Shown here: piece after piece, positions 18,307-27,243 of the stretch
Layout of the letters: each line of letters starts with the position of its first letter
Position numbering within the stretch: position 1 is the first letter of the stretch
Assembly: GCA_037439465.1 (NCBI GenBank)
Contig: JBBIVX010000017.1
Coordinates: 1-64,000, forward strand
Source: Parasulfuritortus sp037439465
GTDB lineage: Bacteria > Pseudomonadota > Gammaproteobacteria > Burkholderiales > Thiobacillaceae
Direction: 5' to 3'
Length of the DNA stretch: 64,000 nucleotides
The notes under the pieces: generated by a model
What the model was told of the DNA's origin: nothing
Database searches by the model: none
Seen by the model: the letters and a program-made list of their open reading frames with translations, nothing else
Position numbers and translations under genes: made by a program

Positions 18307-19842
18307 ATGCAACTCAATCCGTCTGAAATCAGCGAGCTGATCAAGAGCAAGATCCGGAATCTGGAGACTGGCTCTGAGCTTCGCACCCAGGGTACGTTGG
18401 TATCCGTCACCGATGGCATCGTGCGCATCCATGGCCTGACCGAGGTCATGCAGGGCGAGATGCTGGAATTCCCCGGCAACACCATGGGCATGGCCCTGAA
18501 CCTGGAGCGCGACTCCGTCGGCGCCGTGGTGCTGGGCGAATACGAGCACATCTCCGAAGGCGACACCGTCAAGTGCACCGGCCGCATCCTGGAAGTGCCA
18601 GTCGGCGAGGCCATGCTTGGCCGTGTGGTGGATGCCCTCGGCCGTCCCATAGACGGCAAGGGCCCGGTCAATTGCACCGAGACCAGCCCGATCGAAAAGA
18701 TCGCCCCCGGTGTGATCGCACGTCAGTCCGTGTCTCAACCCGTGCAGACCGGCTTGAAGTCGGTCGATGCCATGGTGCCGATTGGCCGTGGTCAGCGCGA
18801 ATTGATCATTGGCGACCGCCAGACCGGCAAGACCGCTGTTGCCATCGACGCCATCATCAACCAGAAGGGCACAGGCGTTAAGTGCATTTACGTCGCAGTC
18901 GGTCAGAAGGCCTCCAGCATCGCCAATGTTGTACGCAAGCTGGAAGAGCATGGGGCCATGGCGCATACCATCGTGGTCGCCGCCACCGCCTCCGATCCGG
19001 CCGCCATGCAGTTCATCGCGCCCTATGCTGGCTGCACCATGGGCGAGTACTTTCGTGACCACGGCGAGGATGCGCTCATCGTTTATGACGACTTGACCAA
19101 GCAGGCCTGGGCCTACCGCCAGATTTCGCTGCTGTTGCGGCGGCCGCCTGGCCGCGAAGCCTACCCTGGCGACGTGTTTTATCTACACTCCCGCCTGCTC
19201 GAACGCTCCGCCCGTGTCAATGCAGACTATGTCGAGAAAGTGAGTGGCGTGAAGGGCAAGACCGGATCGCTCACCGCCTTACCCATCATCGAGACTCAGG
19301 CCGGTGACGTCTCAGCCTTCGTGCCAACCAATGTCATCTCGATTACCGACGGCCAGATATTCCTGGAAACCGACCTCTTCAACGCCGGCATCCGTCCCGC
19401 CATCAACGCCGGTCTCTCGGTGTCGCGGGTGGGCGGTGCGGCCCAGACCAAGGTCATCAAGAAGCTGGGCGGCGGCGTCCGTCTGGCGCTCGCCCAGTAC
19501 CGTGAACTGGCGGCTTTCGCCCAGTTTGCCTCGGACCTCGATGAAGTGACGCGCAAGCAGCTCGAACGCGGCAAGTTGGTCACCGAGTTGATGAAGCAGG
19601 CACAGTATGCGCCGATGAGCGTGGCCGAAATGGCCGTGACCCTGTTCGCCGTCAACCGCGGTTATATGGATGACGTTGACGTCAAGCGCGCCCTGTCGTT
19701 CGAATCGGCCCTGCAATCCTTCCTCAAGGGCAAGTACGCCGCCTTGCTGGGCAAGATTGCAGAGACCAACGACATGGAGGCGGACGTCGAAAAACAGTTG
19801 GCCGCCGCCATCGACGATTTCAAGGCCTCCGCGGCCTACTGA
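18307..19842 (+). CDS. atpA: ATP synthase F1 subunit alpha
   Basis: Non-catalytic nucleotide-binding subunit of the F1 head. The ATG at 18307 gives MQLNPSEISELIKSKIRN, matching homologues and preceded by GGAATCTGGAG; an earlier in-frame start at 18283 overlaps atpH. The 511 residues have the P-loop GDRQTGKTAVAID and the F1 alpha segment GGAAQTKVIKKLGGGVRLALAQYRELAAF, which includes the arginine finger region. Confidence 0.98.
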   Translation: MQLNPSEISELIKSKIRNLETGSELRTQGTLVSVTDGIVRIHGLTEVMQGEMLEFPGNTMGMALNLERDSVGAVVLGEYEHISEGDTVKCTGRILEVPVGEAMLGRVVDALGRPIDGKGPVNCTETSPIEKIAPGVIARQSVSQPVQTGLKSVDAMVPIGRGQRELIIGDRQTGKTAVAIDAIINQKGTGVKCIYVAVGQKASSIANVVRKLEEHGAMAHTIVVAATASDPAAMQFIAPYAGCTMGEYFRDHGEDALIVYDDLTKQAWAYRQISLLLRRPPGREAYPGDVFYLHSRLLERSARVNADYVEKVSGVKGKTGSLTALPIIETQAGDVSAFVPTNVISITDGQIFLETDLFNAGIRPAINAGLSVSRVGGAAQTKVIKKLGGGVRLALAQYRELAAFAQFASDLDEVTRKQLERGKLVTELMKQAQYAPMSVAEMAVTLFAVNRGYMDDVDVKRALSFESALQSFLKGKYAALLGKIAETNDMEADVEKQLAAAIDDFKASAAY

Positions 19843-19859
19843 CCTGGATCGCAAGCAAG

Positions 19860-20720
19860 ATGGCCGTCGGCAAAGAGGTTCGCACCAAGATCAAGAGCGT
19901 GGAAAACACGCGCAAGATCACCAAGGCGATGGAGATGGTCGCCGCTTCCAAGATGCGCAAGGCGCAGGAACGGATGAAGCATGCCCGTCCCTATGCCGAA
20001 AAGATCGCCCAGGTGGCCGCCCATTTCGGCGAGGCGCATCCTGAGTATCGGCATCCTTTCGTCGCCAAGCGCGAACAAATCAAGCGCGTCGGACTGATCG
20101 TGGTGACCACCGACAAGGGCTTGTGCGGCGCCCTGAATACCAATGCGCTGCGCCAAGCTCTGAATAAGATAAAAGACTGGGACGACCACCGGATCGAGGT
20201 GGATGTCACCGCCATAGGCAACAAGGCGGCCGGCTTCATGCAGCGCCTGGGGGCCAACCTCGTTTCCCAGGTCGGCGGCCTCGGCGATACGCCGCATATG
20301 GAAAGGCTCATCGGCCCCGTCCAGGTGATGTTGGAAGCCTTCAAGCAAGGCCGCATCGACGCCCTGTATCTGATCTATTCCCGCTTCATCAATACCATGA
20401 AGCAAGAAGTCGCCTTCAACCAGCTACTGCCCTTGGCCGCCGAGCCCAGGGCCGAGGCGACTCACTGGGATTACATCTACGAGCCAGAAGCCAAAGGCGT
20501 CGTCGATGGTCTGATGGTGCGCTACATCGAGGCGCTGATCTACGAGGCGGTGGCAGAGAACATGGCCTGCGAGCAATCGGCGCGGATGGTGGCCATGAAA
20601 TCTGCCTCCGACAACGCCAAGACGGTCATCGAGGAACTCAAGCTGGTCTATAACAAGACCCGCCAGGCCGCCATCACCAAGGAACTCAGCGAGATCGTGG
20701 CGGGTGCCGCGGCAGTGTAG
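19860..20720 (+). CDS. atpG: ATP synthase F1 subunit gamma
   Basis: Central rotor shaft of F1, 286 residues. It has the N-terminal helix KIKSVENTRKITKAMEMVAASKMRKAQ and the C-terminal helix SASDNAKTVIEELKLVYNKTRQAAITKELSEIVAGAAAV; these pair as the coiled-coil shaft. The central Rossmann-like segment with TTDKGLCGALN is also conserved. Confidence 0.98.
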   Translation: MAVGKEVRTKIKSVENTRKITKAMEMVAASKMRKAQERMKHARPYAEKIAQVAAHFGEAHPEYRHPFVAKREQIKRVGLIVVTTDKGLCGALNTNALRQALNKIKDWDDHRIEVDVTAIGNKAAGFMQRLGANLVSQVGGLGDTPHMERLIGPVQVMLEAFKQGRIDALYLIYSRFINTMKQEVAFNQLLPLAAEPRAEATHWDYIYEPEAKGVVDGLMVRYIEALIYEAVAENMACEQSARMVAMKSASDNAKTVIEELKLVYNKTRQAAITKELSEIVAGAAAV

Positions 20721-20780
20721 GGCATCGCGGCCAAGGCCGCGCTTATGGCTACAGGATTCGAACTTATGCAGGAAACCAAA

Positions 20781-22163
20781 ATGACTACAGAAGGCAAGAT
20801 CGTACAAATCATTGGCGCGGTGGTGGACATGGAGTTCCCGCGCGGCCACCTGCCCAAGGTCTACGACGCCGTCATGCTGGAGCGTCCGGCCCTCACTTTC
20901 GAGGTGCAGCAGCAACTGGGCGACGGCATCGTGCGCACCATCGCCATGGGACCCACCGATGGCCTCAAGCGCGGCATGATGGTGCGGGATACCGGGGCAC
21001 CGATACAGGTACCGGTCGGGCAGGCCACATTGGGCCGTATCATGGATGTACTGGGCCAGCCCGTGGACGAAAAAGGACCGGTTGGCGCCGAGGTGCACAT
21101 GCCCATCCATCGCCAGGCCCCGGCCTATGCCGATCAGGCCGCTGCGGTGGAGATTCTGGAGACAGGAATCAAGGTGATCGACCTTATCATGCCCATCGCC
21201 AAAGGCGGCAAGGTCGGCCTGTTTGGTGGCGCCGGCGTGGGCAAGACAGTGACCCTGATGGAATTGATCCGCAACATCGCCGTCGAGCACTCGGGCTTCT
21301 CGGTGTTTGCCGGCGTCGGCGAGCGTACCCGTGAGGGGAACGACTTCTATCACGAGATGAAAGAGGGTGGCGTACTCGACAAGGTGTCTCTGGTCTATGG
21401 GCAGATGAATGAGCCGCCGGGCAACCGTCTGCGGGTCGCCCTGACCGGTCTTACTATGGCCGAGCACTTCCGCGACGAAGGCCGCGATGTGCTGTTTTTC
21501 GTCGACAACATCTACCGTTACACCCTGGCTGGCACGGAAGTCTCCGCTTTGCTCGGCCGCATGCCATCCGCCGTGGGCTACCAGCCCACCCTGGCCTCGG
21601 AAATGGGGGCGCTACAGGAGCGCATCACCTCCACCCGCACAGGCTCAATTACCTCTTTCCAGGCGGTATACGTGCCGGCGGACGACCTGACGGACCCGTC
21701 GCCGGCGACTACATTTGCCCATCTGGATGCCACCCTGGTTTTGAGTCGTCAGGTGGCCGAACTCGGTATCTACCCGGCCGTGGATCCACTCGATTCCACC
21801 TCCCGCATCCTCGATCCCCTGGTGGTCGGAGAGGAGCACTATACGGTCGCCCGTTCCGTGCAATCGACCCTGCAACGTTACAAGGAACTGCGCGACATCA
21901 TCGCCATTCTCGGCATGGACGAACTCTCGCCCGAGGACAAACTGGTGGTTTCCCGTGCCCGCAAAATCCAGCGCTTCCTGTCGCAGCCTTTCTTCGTGGC
22001 CGAGGTCTTCACCGGGGCGGCAGGGAAGTATGTTTCCTTGAAGGACACCATAGCCGCCTTCAAGGCCATCGTTGCCGGTGAATATGATCACCTGCCTGAA
22101 CAGGCCTTCTACATGGTCGGCACCATCGATGAAGCCGTCGAAAAGGCGAAAACAATACAATGA
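20781..22163 (+). CDS. atpD: ATP synthase F1 subunit beta
   Basis: Catalytic subunit of F1. The ATG at 20781, preceded by AGGAAA at good spacing, gives MTTEGKIVQIIGAVVDMEFP; an upstream in-frame ATG at 20745 lacks family support. The 460 residues contain the P-loop GGAGVGKTV, the catalytic-Glu segment GERTREGNDFYHEM, the DELSEED-like motif read here as DELSPED, and VYVPADDLTDPSPATTFAHLD. The 119-base gap to atpC is longer than other gaps in the operon. Confidence 0.98.
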   Translation: MTTEGKIVQIIGAVVDMEFPRGHLPKVYDAVMLERPALTFEVQQQLGDGIVRTIAMGPTDGLKRGMMVRDTGAPIQVPVGQATLGRIMDVLGQPVDEKGPVGAEVHMPIHRQAPAYADQAAAVEILETGIKVIDLIMPIAKGGKVGLFGGAGVGKTVTLMELIRNIAVEHSGFSVFAGVGERTREGNDFYHEMKEGGVLDKVSLVYGQMNEPPGNRLRVALTGLTMAEHFRDEGRDVLFFVDNIYRYTLAGTEVSALLGRMPSAVGYQPTLASEMGALQERITSTRTGSITSFQAVYVPADDLTDPSPATTFAHLDATLVLSRQVAELGIYPAVDPLDSTSRILDPLVVGEEHYTVARSVQSTLQRYKELRDIIAILGMDELSPEDKLVVSRARKIQRFLSQPFFVAEVFTGAAGKYVSLKDTIAAFKAIVAGEYDHLPEQAFYMVGTIDEAVEKAKTIQ

Positions 22164-22173
22164 GTGACACCCA

Positions 22174-22268
22174 GACGTGTGGCAGAGGGATGAGCTTGGC
22201 GGTGCGCGCGTCGTATACAGTCTTGCCGCCTTGTCACACCGGCACCTGTCGCGGCCGTTTCACACGTC
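22174..22268 (+). repeat. inverted repeat in the atpD-atpC spacer
   Basis: GACGTGTG at 22174-22181 is complementary to CACACGTC at 22261-22268, enclosing 79 bases of GC-rich sequence. No open frame with gene-like features is seen on either strand here. It could form a long stem-loop in the atp mRNA just before the atpC ribosome-binding site (CCGGAG). Confidence 0.45.
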
Positions 22269-22282
22269 ACCGGAGCTAACAA

Positions 22283-22708
22283 ATGGCAATGACCATCCAT
22301 GTGGACATCGTGAGCGCTGAGGCCGCGCTTTATTCCGGTTTGGCAGAATTCGTGGTGGTGCCGGCCGAGATGGGTGAAGTAGGCATTTACCCTCGGCACG
22401 CTCCTTTATTGACGCGTATCAAGCCGGGCTCGGTACGCATTAAATCGCCAGGCAGGGATGAGGAGGACCTGATTTATGTCTCCGGGGGCATATTGGAGGT
22501 GCAGCCCGGCCTTGTCACCATCTTATCCGACACGGCCATCCGTGGCGCCGACCTGGACGAAGCACGGGCCATGGAGGCGAAGAAAATCGCCGAAGAGGCC
22601 ATCGCCAATCGTACCGGAGCCATGGAATACGCTGAAGCTCAAGCCGAACTGGCGCAAGCGGTCGCCCAACTGGCCGCCATAGACAAATTGCGCAAGCATA
22701 GCCACTAA
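22283..22708 (+). CDS. atpC: ATP synthase F1 subunit epsilon
   Basis: Rotor subunit that regulates ATPase activity. The 141 residues start with MAMTIHVDIVSAEAALYSG and include PAEMGEVGIYPRHAPLLT, the N-terminal beta-sandwich signature. A two-helix C-terminal domain rich in Ala and Glu follows. CCGGAG precedes the start. It closes the atp operon. Confidence 0.97.
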   Translation: MAMTIHVDIVSAEAALYSGLAEFVVVPAEMGEVGIYPRHAPLLTRIKPGSVRIKSPGRDEEDLIYVSGGILEVQPGLVTILSDTAIRGADLDEARAMEAKKIAEEAIANRTGAMEYAEAQAELAQAVAQLAAIDKLRKHSH

Positions 22709-22778
22709 ACTGGCGATAACAGGGGAGACAGCCGGGACGGCCTTTTATTATTTCCTGTCCGGGGGATAATCAGCGCCC

Positions 22779-24155
22779 ATGTCTGCAAAGCTTTTAACAG
22801 TCGTCATCCTTGCCGCCGGCAAGGGTACGCGTATGCAATCGGACTTGCCCAAGGTATTGCATCCTTTGGCGGGTCGGCCGCTGCTTGAACATGTGCTGGC
22901 CGCCGCCGACAACCTTGAGCCGGCCACCGTCTGCGTCGTCTATGGCCATGGTGGCGAGGCCCTGCCGCAAACCATGGGCCGCAAGGACGTCGCCTGGGTA
23001 CTGCAAGCGCCGCAACTAGGCACCGGCCACGCCGTGCAACAGGCGCTGCCTTACATCGATCAGGCCGGTATCTGTCTCATACTCTATGGCGACGTGCCGC
23101 TGATCCGCCCGGAAACGCTGCGGGAAATGTCACTCATCGCGCAGGAAGGGGCCATCGCCTTGCTCACCGTCAAACTGGGTGATCCCTCGGGCTATGGACG
23201 CATCGTCCGCGATGTCCGCGGTCAGGTTGTGCGTATCGTCGAGCACAAGGACGCCAGTCCCGAGGAACTGGCCATTCATGAGGCCAACACCGGCATACTC
23301 TGTCTACCGGCCGCCAAGCTGGCGGGCTGGCTGAATCGGCTAACCAACGTCAATGCACAAGGGGAGTATTACCTGACTGATGTGATCGCTATGGCTGCCT
23401 CCGAAGGTGAGCGCATACTTCCATGTCATCCGTCTTCGGAATGGGAGGTCATGGGCGTAAACAGCCGGGCACAACTGGCCGCATTGGAGCGCCGCCTGCA
23501 GGCTGGCCTGGCGGAGTCGCTGATGGCCGCCGGCGTCACCCTGGTCGACCCAGCACGCCTTGACATTCGCGGCAGCCTAAGCTGTGGCCGGGATTGCCGG
23601 ATCGATATCAATTGCGTATTCGAAGGGCACGTGATTCTGGGCGACAACTCGATAGTGGGCGCCAACTGTGTAATCAAGGATACAGAGATCGCGGCCGACG
23701 TCGAGATCAAGCCGTATTGCCACATCGAGGGGGCCCGCATTGGCACTAGGTGCATCGTTGGCCCGTACGCTCGCCTCCGCCCCGGCACCGAGCTGGCCGA
23801 GGCCGCGCATATCGGCAACTTTGTCGAGCTGAAGAATGCCCAAGTCGGTTTCAATTCCAAGATCAATCACCTCTCCTATGTCGGCGATGCCAGTGTCGGC
23901 CGCCAGGTCAATATCGGTGCCGGCACCATCACCTGCAACTATGACGGCGCCTACAAGCACCGTACGGTGATTGAAGACGAGGCCTTTATCGGTTCTGATA
24001 CGCAACTGGTGGCGCCCGTCACCGTTGGCAAAGGGGCCACGCTTGGCGCCGGCACCACCTTGACCAAGGATGCCCCGGCGGGCGAGTTGACCTTATCCCG
24101 GGCGCGGCAAACGACCATACCGGGCTGGCAGAGGCCGGTAAAAAAATCAAAGTAA
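22779..24155 (+). CDS. glmU: bifunctional UDP-N-acetylglucosamine pyrophosphorylase / glucosamine-1-phosphate N-acetyltransferase
   Basis: Makes UDP-GlcNAc for peptidoglycan and LPS. The 458 residues have the N-terminal nucleotidyltransferase motif LAAGKGTRMQSDLPKVLHPL and the ILYGDVPLI segment. A left-handed beta-helix acetyltransferase domain follows, with IGAGTITCNYDG and FIGSDTQLVAPVTVG. It is followed 15 bases later by glmS, the enzyme two steps earlier in the same pathway, so the two are likely co-transcribed. Confidence 0.98.
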   Translation: MSAKLLTVVILAAGKGTRMQSDLPKVLHPLAGRPLLEHVLAAADNLEPATVCVVYGHGGEALPQTMGRKDVAWVLQAPQLGTGHAVQQALPYIDQAGICLILYGDVPLIRPETLREMSLIAQEGAIALLTVKLGDPSGYGRIVRDVRGQVVRIVEHKDASPEELAIHEANTGILCLPAAKLAGWLNRLTNVNAQGEYYLTDVIAMAASEGERILPCHPSSEWEVMGVNSRAQLAALERRLQAGLAESLMAAGVTLVDPARLDIRGSLSCGRDCRIDINCVFEGHVILGDNSIVGANCVIKDTEIAADVEIKPYCHIEGARIGTRCIVGPYARLRPGTELAEAAHIGNFVELKNAQVGFNSKINHLSYVGDASVGRQVNIGAGTITCNYDGAYKHRTVIEDEAFIGSDTQLVAPVTVGKGATLGAGTTLTKDAPAGELTLSRARQTTIPGWQRPVKKSK

Positions 24156-24170
24156 GGGAGTACTCGCATC

Positions 24171-26000
24171 ATGTGCGGAATAGTGGGTGCAATCGGTCAG
24201 CGCAACATAGTGCCGACGCTGATCGAGGGCCTGAGGCGCTTGGAATACCGTGGCTATGATTCGGCAGGCGCCGCCGTACTCGCTGATGGCAAGCTGGAGC
24301 GGGTGCGTCGGGTCGGACGCGTGGCGGAAATGGCCGCCGGCGTCGAGGCACAACATCTGTCCGGTCTCGTTGGCATCGGCCACACACGCTGGGCCACCCA
24401 CGGTGGCGTGACCGAGTGCAATGCCCACCCGCACATCTCCAACGGCCGCATTGCTGTCGTCCACAACGGCATCATTGAGAATCACGAGGCCCAACGCACC
24501 CGCCTGACAGCCATGGGCTATCGCTTCGAATCACAAACCGACACAGAAGTGATCGCTCACCTTCTTGACCATTATTACGGCCAGAGCGGCGACCTGTTCC
24601 TGGCGACACGTAATACCGTGGCGGAACTGGAGGGGGCCTATGCCATTGGCGTGATGGCGGTCGATTCGCCGGATATCCTTTGTTGTGCCCGCAGGGGCTG
24701 CCCCTTGTTGATCGGTCTGGGCGAGGGTGAAAACTTTTTTTCCTCCGATGTGTCCGCGCTGATCTCCGAGACACGCCGCATCATTTACCTTGAAGATGGC
24801 GATGTGGCCGCGGTGAGTCGTAACGCCGTACGTATCGTCGACCGGCTGGGGCAACCCGTGGGCAGGCCGGAGCGGCTTTCCGACGTCACCATCGGCGCCG
24901 TGGAACTTGGTCCTTTCCGGCACTATATGCAGAAAGAGATCAACGAGCAGCCGCGCGCCATCTCCGACACCCTTGAAGGGGTCATCGACCACGGCGTCGC
25001 CGCGTCGCTGTTCGGCCAAGAGGCCGAGGCCGTATTTGGAGAGATCGACAGCCTCCTGATACTGGCTTCCGGTACCAGTTATTATGCCGGCCTGGTTGGC
25101 AAGCAATGGCTGGAATCGCTGGCACGCATTCCCTGCACCGTCGAATTGGGTCACGAATACCGCTACCGCGACTCCATACCCAATCCGCATCAGTTAGTAG
25201 TCACTCTCTCGCAATCCGGTGAGACGCTGGATACCATGGAGGCGTTGAAGCGTGCCAAGGCACTCGGACACACGCATACGCTGGCGATCTGCAACGTCCA
25301 GGAAAGCGCCCTGCCACGTGCCTCGAAACTGGTGTTTTACACCCGAGCGGGTGCCGAGATCGGTGTGGCCTCGACCAAGGCCTTTACCACCCAATTGTGC
25401 GCGCTGTTTATTTTGGCGCTGACCCTCGCCAAGCGGCGCGGTTTGCTCTCCGCACCGGCCGAACGCCAATATTTGGAGGCTCTGCGTCAGCTTCCGGGCA
25501 GCGTACAGCATGCACTCAACCTGGAACCGCAAATTCAGGTCTGGGCCGCGCGCTTCGCCGACAAGGAACATGCCTTGTTTCTGGGCCGCGGTCTGCATTA
25601 CCCCATCGCCCTGGAGGGAGCGCTCAAGCTCAAGGAAATCTCCTACATCCACGCCGAGGCCTATCCTGCCGGCGAACTGAAACATGGGCCGCTGGCACTG
25701 GTGGATGCCAACATGCCGGTGGTGGTGATTGCCCCCAACGACAGTCTGCTTGAAAAAGTGAAGTCGAACATGCAAGAGGTCAAGGCCCGCGGCGGCCAGC
25801 TCTATGTCTTCGCTGATCAAGACAGCCACTTCGGCGAGACCGAGGGGGTCTATGTCATCCGCACGCCGCGCCATGCAGGCTTGCTCTCCCCCATCATCCA
25901 TGCCGTGCCGGTGCAATTGCTGGCCTATCACGTCGCGCTCAAGAAGGGTACCGATGTTGACAAGCCCCGTAATCTGGCTAAGTCCGTCACGGTAGAGTGA
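24171..26000 (+). CDS. glmS: glutamine--fructose-6-phosphate aminotransferase (isomerizing)
   Basis: Forms glucosamine-6-phosphate from fructose-6-phosphate and glutamine, the first step to UDP-GlcNAc. The 609 residues begin MCGIVGAIGQRN, with the catalytic N-terminal Cys exposed after Met removal. The glutaminase domain contains TRWATHGGVTECNAHPH. Two SIS domains follow (for example ASGTSYYAGLVGKQW and TLSQSGETLDT), and the end is DVDKPRNLAKSVTVE as in the family. Confidence 0.98.
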   Translation: MCGIVGAIGQRNIVPTLIEGLRRLEYRGYDSAGAAVLADGKLERVRRVGRVAEMAAGVEAQHLSGLVGIGHTRWATHGGVTECNAHPHISNGRIAVVHNGIIENHEAQRTRLTAMGYRFESQTDTEVIAHLLDHYYGQSGDLFLATRNTVAELEGAYAIGVMAVDSPDILCCARRGCPLLIGLGEGENFFSSDVSALISETRRIIYLEDGDVAAVSRNAVRIVDRLGQPVGRPERLSDVTIGAVELGPFRHYMQKEINEQPRAISDTLEGVIDHGVAASLFGQEAEAVFGEIDSLLILASGTSYYAGLVGKQWLESLARIPCTVELGHEYRYRDSIPNPHQLVVTLSQSGETLDTMEALKRAKALGHTHTLAICNVQESALPRASKLVFYTRAGAEIGVASTKAFTTQLCALFILALTLAKRRGLLSAPAERQYLEALRQLPGSVQHALNLEPQIQVWAARFADKEHALFLGRGLHYPIALEGALKLKEISYIHAEAYPAGELKHGPLALVDANMPVVVIAPNDSLLEKVKSNMQEVKARGGQLYVFADQDSHFGETEGVYVIRTPRHAGLLSPIIHAVPVQLLAYHVALKKGTDVDKPRNLAKSVTVE

Positions 26001-26094
26001 TTAACGTAGCGGGAACCCCGGCCCGGGACTACAAGCTTAGAAATCTGGCAAAATCGGCTACCGTCGAATAACCCCTGGGAAAAAGCGGCACTCC

Positions 26095-26874
26095 GTGGCG
26101 ATCATTGCGATCTTCAACCAGAAAGGCGGCGTCGGCAAGACGACGACGACCGTCAATCTCGCGGCCGGGCTCGCCATACTGCAGCGTCAGCCGTTGGTCA
26201 TCGACCTTGATCCCCAGGCCCATGCCAGCCTGGCGCTTGGGGTACGCAACCTGCCGAGCCAGGTCTGTGGCGCCGCCTTCTTTCGCGAGCAAACCCCCTT
26301 GGTCAAGCTGGTGCGGGTATTGCCTTCTGGGCTACGCCTGGTGCCGGCTCACCCCGACCTCTCCAAGGTAGAGGCGATGATGGGCGGCACTCCTGGCGTG
26401 GCGGGGCGCCTGCGCGCCGGGCTGCAGGCCGGTCTGGCCTGGGAGGATGACCCCATCCTGCTGGATTGCGCACCGTCACTGGGGGTGCTGTCGCTCAATG
26501 CATTGCTGGCGGCGGAGCGGGTGCTGGTGCCGGTGACGGCGGATTTTCTGGCCATGCAGGGCCTGACCCGCCTGGACTTGGCGCTTAGGGTGTTGGAGCA
26601 GCAGTTGCGGCGGCGCTTTGAGCGTCGCATCGTGCTGACCCGCTATGATGAAGACCAGGCACCGAGCCGGGAAGCCCTGACCCGCCTGAGACAGCGTTAT
26701 GGCAGTGCCGTGTGCGAGACCTGCATACCGGTTGACCCGGCCCTGGCGGAGAGTCCGGCTCATGGCAAGGACATTTTCGCCTATGCCCCCGAGTCGCCGG
26801 GCGCGCGTGCCTATCGGCGGTTGACGACGGAGCTTATTGCCAAGGGGTTTTTCCGCCAGCGCGAGGTCACCTGA
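26095..26874 (+). CDS. orphan ParA/MinD-family ATPase
   Basis: A second ParA-type ATPase, 259 residues, starting at GTG 26095 with MAIIAIFNQKGGVGKTTTTVNL (deviant Walker A) and containing VIDLDPQAHASLALG and LLDCAPSLGVLSLNALL. It is shorter and clearly different from ParA at 14.0 kb, and no ParB-like or adaptor gene accompanies it. Single ParA-family proteins of this kind can position plasmids, chemoreceptor arrays or other cargo; nothing here identifies the cargo. It follows glmS by 94 bases that hold no recognisable signal, and converges with rsfS at a 13-base gap. Confidence 0.88.
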   Translation: MAIIAIFNQKGGVGKTTTTVNLAAGLAILQRQPLVIDLDPQAHASLALGVRNLPSQVCGAAFFREQTPLVKLVRVLPSGLRLVPAHPDLSKVEAMMGGTPGVAGRLRAGLQAGLAWEDDPILLDCAPSLGVLSLNALLAAERVLVPVTADFLAMQGLTRLDLALRVLEQQLRRRFERRIVLTRYDEDQAPSREALTRLRQRYGSAVCETCIPVDPALAESPAHGKDIFAYAPESPGARAYRRLTTELIAKGFFRQREVT

Positions 26875-26887
26875 GCGGGCCGGGAAA

Positions 26888-27235
26888 TCACTGCGCCGCC
26901 AAGCGGGCCTGTTGGGCCGCCCCCCAGAGTTCCTCAAGATTGTAATGTTGGCGCGCCGCTGGGTGCATGACATGCACCACTACACTGCCGGCATCCACCA
27001 GTACCCACTCGGCGGCCTCGGTGCCTTCCGTACCCACGATCGCGCCGCCGGCCTCTTTGATCTTCTCACGCACATTGTCCGCCAGGGCCTTGACCTGGCG
27101 GCTTGAATCGCCTGTGGCGATGATCATGGTCTCGAATAGCGGCGTAAGGTGACCGGTCTCCATGACGGTGATGTCTTTACCCTTGATCTCTTCCAGGGCG
27201 TTTACAGCGATACGGGTGAGGGTGGCGGTATCCAT
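26888..27235 (-). CDS. rsfS: ribosomal silencing factor RsfS
   Basis: Binds L14 and blocks subunit joining when nutrients are scarce. The start at 27235 gives MDTATLTRIAVNALEEIKGKDI and is supported by AAGGA just upstream; an in-frame ATG four codons earlier overlaps the end of nadD. The 115 residues include the family motifs MIIATGDSSRQVKALAD and EWVLVDAGSVVVHVMHP. It is the last gene of the leuS-lptE-holA-proA-nadD-rsfS run. Neither rlmH nor maf, which often follow, is present. Confidence 0.96.
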   Translation of the reverse strand: MDTATLTRIAVNALEEIKGKDITVMETGHLTPLFETMIIATGDSSRQVKALADNVREKIKEAGGAIVGTEGTEAAEWVLVDAGSVVVHVMHPAARQHYNLEELWGAAQQARLAAQ

Positions 27236-27243
27236 GCATTCCT

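Noticed and set aside
17779..19062. 427-codon minus-strand open frame over atpH-atpA
   Set aside because: Opposite two unambiguous ATP synthase genes and without motifs.
22709..22778. Terminator between atpC and glmU
   Set aside because: GC-rich repeats there do not pair convincingly; only a TTTTATTATTT stretch is present.
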